Assembly (NCBI GenBank): GCA_033398695.1 | Contig: CM065802.1 | Location: forward strand, 168,945,965 to 169,009,964 | Direction of reading: 5' to 3' | Length of the DNA: 64,000 nt | DNA from: Orobanche coerulescens | Lineage: Eukaryota > Streptophyta > Magnoliopsida > Lamiales > Orobanchaceae | Part shown: positions 59,555-64,000 of the stretch, piece by piece | How positions within the stretch are numbered: position 1 is the first letter of the stretch | Layout of the letters: each line of letters starts with the position of its first letter | Translations under genes and position numbers: made by a program | Notes under the pieces: generated by a model | Databases searched by the model: none | Seen by the model: the letters and a program-made list of their open reading frames with translations, nothing else | What the model was told of the DNA's origin: nothing

Positions 59555-60682
59555 TCACGCAGCTAGGGCTAACACCTGAGTAACTGGTACCCGACCCGTA
59601 TCTATACAATACTTAGCACGATGCCCCATCCGAATGCAAGTAAGACACTGAATCGGAGGCCTGTGACACTCATTCATCATGTGTCCGGGACGACCACAGT
59701 TAAAGCAGGTAGGACCACGAACGGAAATAGTAGGAGCAAACCTAGAACTCTTTCCTCGCCCAAATGACGGGGACTGATTCCAAAAGACTCGCGGACCAGA
59801 CTGGGCCTTCTGATACCCACCAGACTTCCCTCCCGGAAACTGACCGGAGGTCTTCTGTTTCTTACCAACGATTGCCGTCTCTGTCGCAGAAAATGACATC
59901 TCATAAGCTATTGCTTTGTTCTGATAATCCTTCAAAGTTGTGCACGCGAGGCCAGGCATGTAGTGAAGAACCCTCGGCTTCCTCCGCATGTCAAAGTGGC
60001 GGTCTTATCTAGCTCATCTCGGACATGATTCCTCACAAAATGAAGTTGCTGATTGTAGTCCTTGATCGCCTGAGAAATATAAACATCCTGGGGCTTAGCC
60101 TCAAACAAGGCTCGGATCCTCCCCTCTTTTACTAGCCATGGACAATATTCATCCTCCCTCAACTATCGGAACTCTCCCCATGTGGCTGCCCGGTCATGTG
60201 GTTTCACTGCTTGCCGCCACGTTACCGCCTCCTTGGCGAGGAAGTACTGAGAGATCGGCACTTTACTATCCTTGGAGCAGTTACCCGCCTCGAACACCTT
60301 CTCCATCTCGAATAACCAATTCTCCCAACCAGAAGGGTCGGAAGTACCATCAAACTACGGAGGACACATACGAATCACGTCCTGAAGTAACTTATCGGTG
60401 CCGGAACCAGAAGGCGGAACCGGGTTAGCATTGCTTGGCCGACCAGGACTGCCTGAGTCAGTAGCATCATCTGGTTCGCTACTTGCTGTAGAATATCGCT
60501 ACTCCGATATTCTCATGAGCATTGCCAGAGCTAGCAGACTGATCCTGCTGGCCCCCGACACTAGTTGGAACACTGTTAGACAAGGAAGGCATCTCCGAAT
60601 CAGTTACTGAGTTATTGGACATGGTCGCCCCACCGGCTGCGCCACGTACCCTACCGCGTCCGCGTCCACTACCGGCAGGCAT
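59555..60682 (-). pseudogene. Gypsy D gag
   Basis: It starts at MPAGSGRGRGRVRGAAGG (60682) and reads through a capsid-like part with several stops (ALFEAKPQDVYISQAIKDYN, FVRNHVRDELDK). The nucleocapsid has two intact knuckles, CFNCGRPGHMMNEC and CLTCIRMGHRAKYC. The pattern is typical of plant Tekay/Del chromovirus gag. A frameshift splits the N-terminal leader from the capsid. Confidence 0.85.
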
Positions 60683-60873
60683 TCTGAAGAAGTAACGGGT
60701 AAGTACAATTCAAACGCAAAGCACAACACGATGATAAGAAAGGAACAGAATAGGGTAACGTAACGAGTCAAGTTAGGAAAAACTTACGAGCACTCGTGTA
60801 CTGAGACGATGGCGTAGCAGTGATATTGTTCAAAAACGACACTCAACTAGACCCAAATAACCGACAGCCTAGG
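60683..60873 (-). other. Gypsy D 5' leader up to the element E insertion
   Basis: Non-coding. It ends with ACCGACAGCCTAGG, which matches the sequence just downstream of the primer site in elements A and B. The primer site itself is displaced beyond element E. Confidence 0.7.
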
Positions 60874-61825
60874 TGTTGTGCGGCGATTAATACGCCTCAA
60901 CGGAGATCAGCACAAGGGCCGAGCGACCTTAGTCAGCGTCATATAAACTAAGGCAGACTTACCAGACAAAGATCCCAGATCGAGATCAAGTACCGAGCGG
61001 TCGACATCCAGGGCGATCGTCTCTTGGCGCCTAGCGATCGACTCTAGTGCCCGACCAAGGACGATGATCTTATGCCACTTGTAAATCCAACATCCATAAA
61101 AGTCTTCGAAGACCAAATCTTGGGATGAAGGACCACGTGCATATCCGCAAACGGCGCCATAGGAAAAGGCTCTTTGACTCCAGCCCATCAACATCTATTG
61201 GTGACAAGGACAGCCTCACCTACCGACAGACCCACCGAAAGGTCCTAGGTGGGACTTCCCAAGACTGCGACATAAGGCGCGTGTTGTCTTCTCATTGGTT
61301 CGCACATCTGGCTGCCAGTAGCAGCTACGGACTTTAAGGAAACCGACCCACGTGCTGAGACGATCGCCCATCTAATTTAATACAGGAAAGGCGATCGCCC
61401 GTTTGGGATCAAGACATCCCAACTACCTCCTCTTCTATAAATAGGAGATCTCCAGCATTTGGAAACAGTCAATGGAAGACAAGTTGAACACAGTTGAATC
61501 CTACACAGAATTCCACACAGCATTTCATCTTTGTAACAAGAACTCACAGAGCATTAACTCTGGTTCTTCCGGCAATCATCAGCACTCAAAAGCTAGATAA
61601 CTAGGGTCATTACACTCATTATAATCACACTCTAACATTAATATTTGTACTCCAAAGCAGTATTCTTATTAATAATATCACGCGAGAGCACTCAAGCCCA
61701 GGACTAACAACCGCAGCAAATCTTGTGTTATTTTCATTCCATCGGACATGCCCTCGCATTTTGTTTTTTACTCACCCGTAGACATATCGAGCAAATCATT
61801 CCGAATAACATTTTGGGTAACAACA
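60874..61825 (+). repeat. Element E 5' LTR
   Basis: TG...CA ended and GC-richer than the other LTRs. It contains a core promoter near 61435. Confidence 0.85.
61006..61443 (+). promoter_or_regulatory. Element E LTR promoter: GCGATCGC motifs and TATA box
   Basis: GCGATCGC-type dyads at about 61010, 61036, 61364 and 61391 precede CTATAAATAGG at 61435-61445. There are fewer dyads than in the other LTRs, but the order is the same. Confidence 0.65.
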
Positions 61826-61845
61826 ATTGGCGCTAGAGGAAGGGG
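61826..61845 (+). other. Element E primer binding site
   Basis: ATTGGCGCTAGAGGAAGGGG directly after the LTR. It is the TGGCGC-type site seen in many plant Tat-group elements. I do not assign the tRNA. Confidence 0.75.
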
Positions 61846-61929
61846 CCATTTAACCCTTATTTTCTCTCCGATCGTTTCGAAGAACAATCGCTATTCTCCG
61901 AAACATATACTTGAAGAAACACTCACTGT

Positions 61930-62794
61930 TCTTCAAAGAAAAACCTTCGAAATCATGACATTTGCCACCACCTCGAAGAGAGCCACCTTATGGTCCACCA
62001 GACGTCTTATTCCGGCCTAAACCGAGTCCCAACCTACGGCAGAAGGCAGCTGCGGCGACGTTAGACTCTCACTCCCACCCCCGAGGGACTGCCTCAGCTT
62101 CTCACTCGATCAATTACAAACCACGGAACAGATCGAGGAGGATATGGCCATCCTAAGGGAGAGATGGAGAGCAAGCGACGTGCCCACTATTACCCCATCA
62201 GCCATCCACCGCGCAGGCAAATGAAGGTTCAAGGGGTTATATGTCGAGCAGTCATCAGAAAGCCCCGATTCACGAGAAAAGACTCTCGCGAGGCAGGACA
62301 GTTTCGTCTTCAGCCGCCTAGGAAGTGATCTTTCATGGCGACCGAGGCATTCTGGCCCCGGCCGTGAGACGTCGGAGTCCGAATCCGTCAGCAGGAGTTC
62401 GGCATACCCGACTCCCAAAAAGCAGGTCGGCCATTTAGCTCCCCCTCGCCGAAAAACCGAGCTCGGCGGCAAAGACCTCATCACCTACAGCGGAGCCAGG
62501 GGATCAATACATGATCGGCTCGGCTCCCGCTCCGAGAGCGAAACCGCGAGCAGCCATGCTACAGCAATGGCCGCGATGCAACACCATCTCGACGATATGA
62601 AGGCGCTCTTAGAAGCTAGGGCAGGCGCCAAGAGAAAGGTCATCGGACCAAGTGAGACGCTCGCGATCCAGATCGAGCTTGCCCCCATGCAACCAAAGAT
62701 TGCTCCTCCTCAAACACCTTTGTGTGAGGGGAGATCGGACCCTGAGACTCATTTAAGCAAGTTCCGGATCTACATGACCGGATGTGGGGCATCA
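61930..62794 (+). pseudogene. Element E gag, 5' part
   Basis: A Pro/Arg-rich N-terminal region (PPPRREPPYGPPDVL) in one frame and, from about 62470, a second frame with MAAMQHHLDDMKALLEARAG and PLCEGRSDPETHLSKFRIYM. The last pattern fits the start of the retrotransposon gag domain (DGTTDPxxHLxxF type). The frames are not continuous. Copia 4 cuts the domain after MTGCGA. Confidence 0.7.
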
Positions 62795-64000
62795 TGAAGA
62801 GATAAATTTACCACTAGAAGGGGGGTTGAATAGTGGTAATGCGGAATAACGAAATTTCTTGCGAATAAATGAAAAATAGTGCGGAATTTAAAGACTCAAA
62901 GATTTATAGAGGTTCGGCAACTTGCCTACGTCCTCTCTCCGACTTTTCTTTTTCTATTGGCTCAAGAACAACCACAATCTTGACTCGTCTTCGATCGGTC
63001 CGAGTTGACAACCGTTACAACCGCTTGTCTTCTATCGGTCCAAGCTCAACCTCTCTCTCAATATAAACTTTTGTTTATCTAGTGTTCTATAGGAACTAGA
63101 TAATCCTCACTATACGAATATGGAAGGATAATCCTAACAATGTCGGATCAAAGATCCTAATAACACCGGATTAGTGACTCTTGATTCGTTTCTTTTACTC
63201 TCAAGTGTAAGTGATGCAACACTTACAATCAAATGAAAGAATACAAAGTATAATAGATATCACAAAGAAGATCACTCTTGTATCTTTCCTTCTCACAACT
63301 TATAATATAGTAATCAGTAGCAATTTGAGATCAAGAATGCTTGTATGCTTGTATGCTTGTATGCTTGAAGTTGTGTGTTTTTGATACCCAAGTCCCATGG
63401 GTATTTATAGATGAGAGCCATTCTTCAAATACTGAAAAACGTATTATTAGCGTGCGCTAATAATGTCTTCTAGCGTGCGTTGTCGATTCTGACTTGGCTT
63501 TGCTGAATGGTCACAAGACTGTTCCAACGGTAAAAATAGTATGGCTAGCGTGCGCTAGTCATGTACTCGTAGCGTGCGTTATCGTCTGGTCAATAGGTCT
63601 TCAATCTTGACTTTGAAAATGTTGGTTTGTCTCCCCAACGTCTCTTTATCCAATAGCTTGATTTGATCTTAGCGTGTGCTAGCAAACATGAATAGCGTGC
63701 ACTAGTATTAATTAATTCCAACTTTTCCAGATTTCACGGATCTTCATTGACTCTTGCCTTCCAATGGTAGAAATTCCAACGGTAAGCTGTTTGACTGTTT
63801 TAGCATGCGCTAATGTTTATATCGTAGTGTGCGCTAAATATTTTCTTCAGTAACGTACATTACCCTGTGTAGCGTACGTAAAGTCCTTTTAAACTTGAGT
63901 CCAGTAGCTACTGGACTACTGACCATGATCTCCGGTAGCGTGCGCAAAGTAATGAGGGATAACGTGCGCTAAGTACTTGTGTTAGCGTACGTAAATATTT
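62795..64000 (-). mobile_element. Copia 4: LTR of the copia 2 family, cut by the window end
   Basis: It begins TGAAGAGATAAATTTACC and follows the copia 2 LTR to the window end with scattered differences. About 1.2 kb of an expected 1.5 kb is present. Whether it is a full element or a solo LTR cannot be told. The candidate left target site is CATCA. Confidence 0.88.
63402..64000 (-). promoter_or_regulatory. Copia 4 LTR promoter: TATA box and dyad array
   Basis: CTATAAATA (minus strand) at 63402-63410 with dyads from about 63447 to the end. The perfect palindrome GTCCAGTAGCTACTGGAC is at 63899-63916. Confidence 0.72.

Larger units (their letters stand above)
54706..60873 (-). mobile_element. 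Gypsy D: decayed Tekay-like chromovirus, cut by element E
   Basis: The 3' LTR (54706-56892) is followed on the minus strand by chromodomain-integrase, RNase H, an RT fragment, protease and gag. It has inserted directly after GTACC (54701-54705), the likely target site, in the leader of copia 3. The far end is interrupted at 60873 by element E just before the expected primer site, so the 5' LTR lies beyond the window. A polypurine tract (ACAGGGGGACAA, minus strand) abuts the 3' LTR. It is the only gypsy element here with gag, protease and pol all represented. Confidence 0.9.
60874..62794 (+). mobile_element. Element E: Tat-like Ty3/gypsy, 5' LTR and start of gag
   Basis: A 0.95-kb LTR, TGTTGTGCGG to GGTAACAACA, lies next to a different primer site (TTGGCGCTAGAGGAAGG) from the tRNA-Met type used by the other elements. 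Gag sequence follows until copia 4 interrupts it at 62795. The left target site is probably CTAGG (60869-60873). The other end is outside the window. Confidence 0.85.

Overview
This is a heavily nested retrotransposon block from a large plant nuclear genome, most likely a eudicot. The evidence is plant-type Ty1/copia and Ty3/gypsy elements, initiator-tRNA-Met primer sites, an Athila-type accessory ORF, and one host gene with plant intron structure. I see no bacterial, phage, organellar, tRNA, rRNA or CRISPR feature. The names A to G and copia 1 to 4 are mine.

Layout. 1-7085 is gypsy element A: the end of its 3' LTR, a 4.3-kb non-coding interior, and a truncated 5' LTR. Athila-like sequence (7086-15361) interrupts A. 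It keeps its 3' LTR and one intact accessory ORF, and is itself split by copia 1 (9720-14105, TSD GAGGG), which has both LTRs and gag but no pol. From 16736 to 27355, on the minus strand, lie exons 1-6 of a SCAMP gene (secretory carrier membrane protein). Its intron 1 carries an 8.25-kb non-autonomous gypsy element B (18921-27173, TSD ATTTC). The SCAMP exons for the four membrane spans are not in the window. 27356-31017 is AT-rich flank plus a candidate solo copia LTR.

From 31018 to 53442 runs a plus-strand gypsy element F. It is split by copia 2 (31139-43030, TSD ACTCG/ACTTG) and gypsy C (44027-50286, TSD GTTGC). Copia 2 contains the solo gypsy LTR G (33457-36129, TSD AAGTC). At the right edge each element is inserted in the one before: copia 3 (from 53443), gypsy D (from 54706), Tat-like gypsy E (from 60874) and copia 4 (from 62795). 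D, E and copia 4 run into younger insertions or past the window end.

Main signal. Nearly every LTR family carries an array of short imperfect palindromes in U3, usually directly upstream of the TATA box. The palindrome differs between families: TAGCGTGCGCTA in copia 1-4 and gypsy C, GTGCCGCGGCAC in the Athila-like element and gypsy D, ACACGGCCGTGT in B, TTACGGCCGTAA in G, and GCGATCGC in E. The type of palindrome therefore crosses superfamily boundaries. Copia 2 has a second copy of the same layout (six dyads, then TATA) inside the element, just ahead of an accessory ORF downstream of pol. That ORF resembles the accessory ORF of the Athila-like element. This looks like an internal promoter built from the same cis module as the LTR.

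All pol reading frames here are broken. Stops in D often look like C-to-T decay. Several LTR-pair mismatches fall at CAG/CTG/CCG sites, so some frameshifts could be consensus errors.
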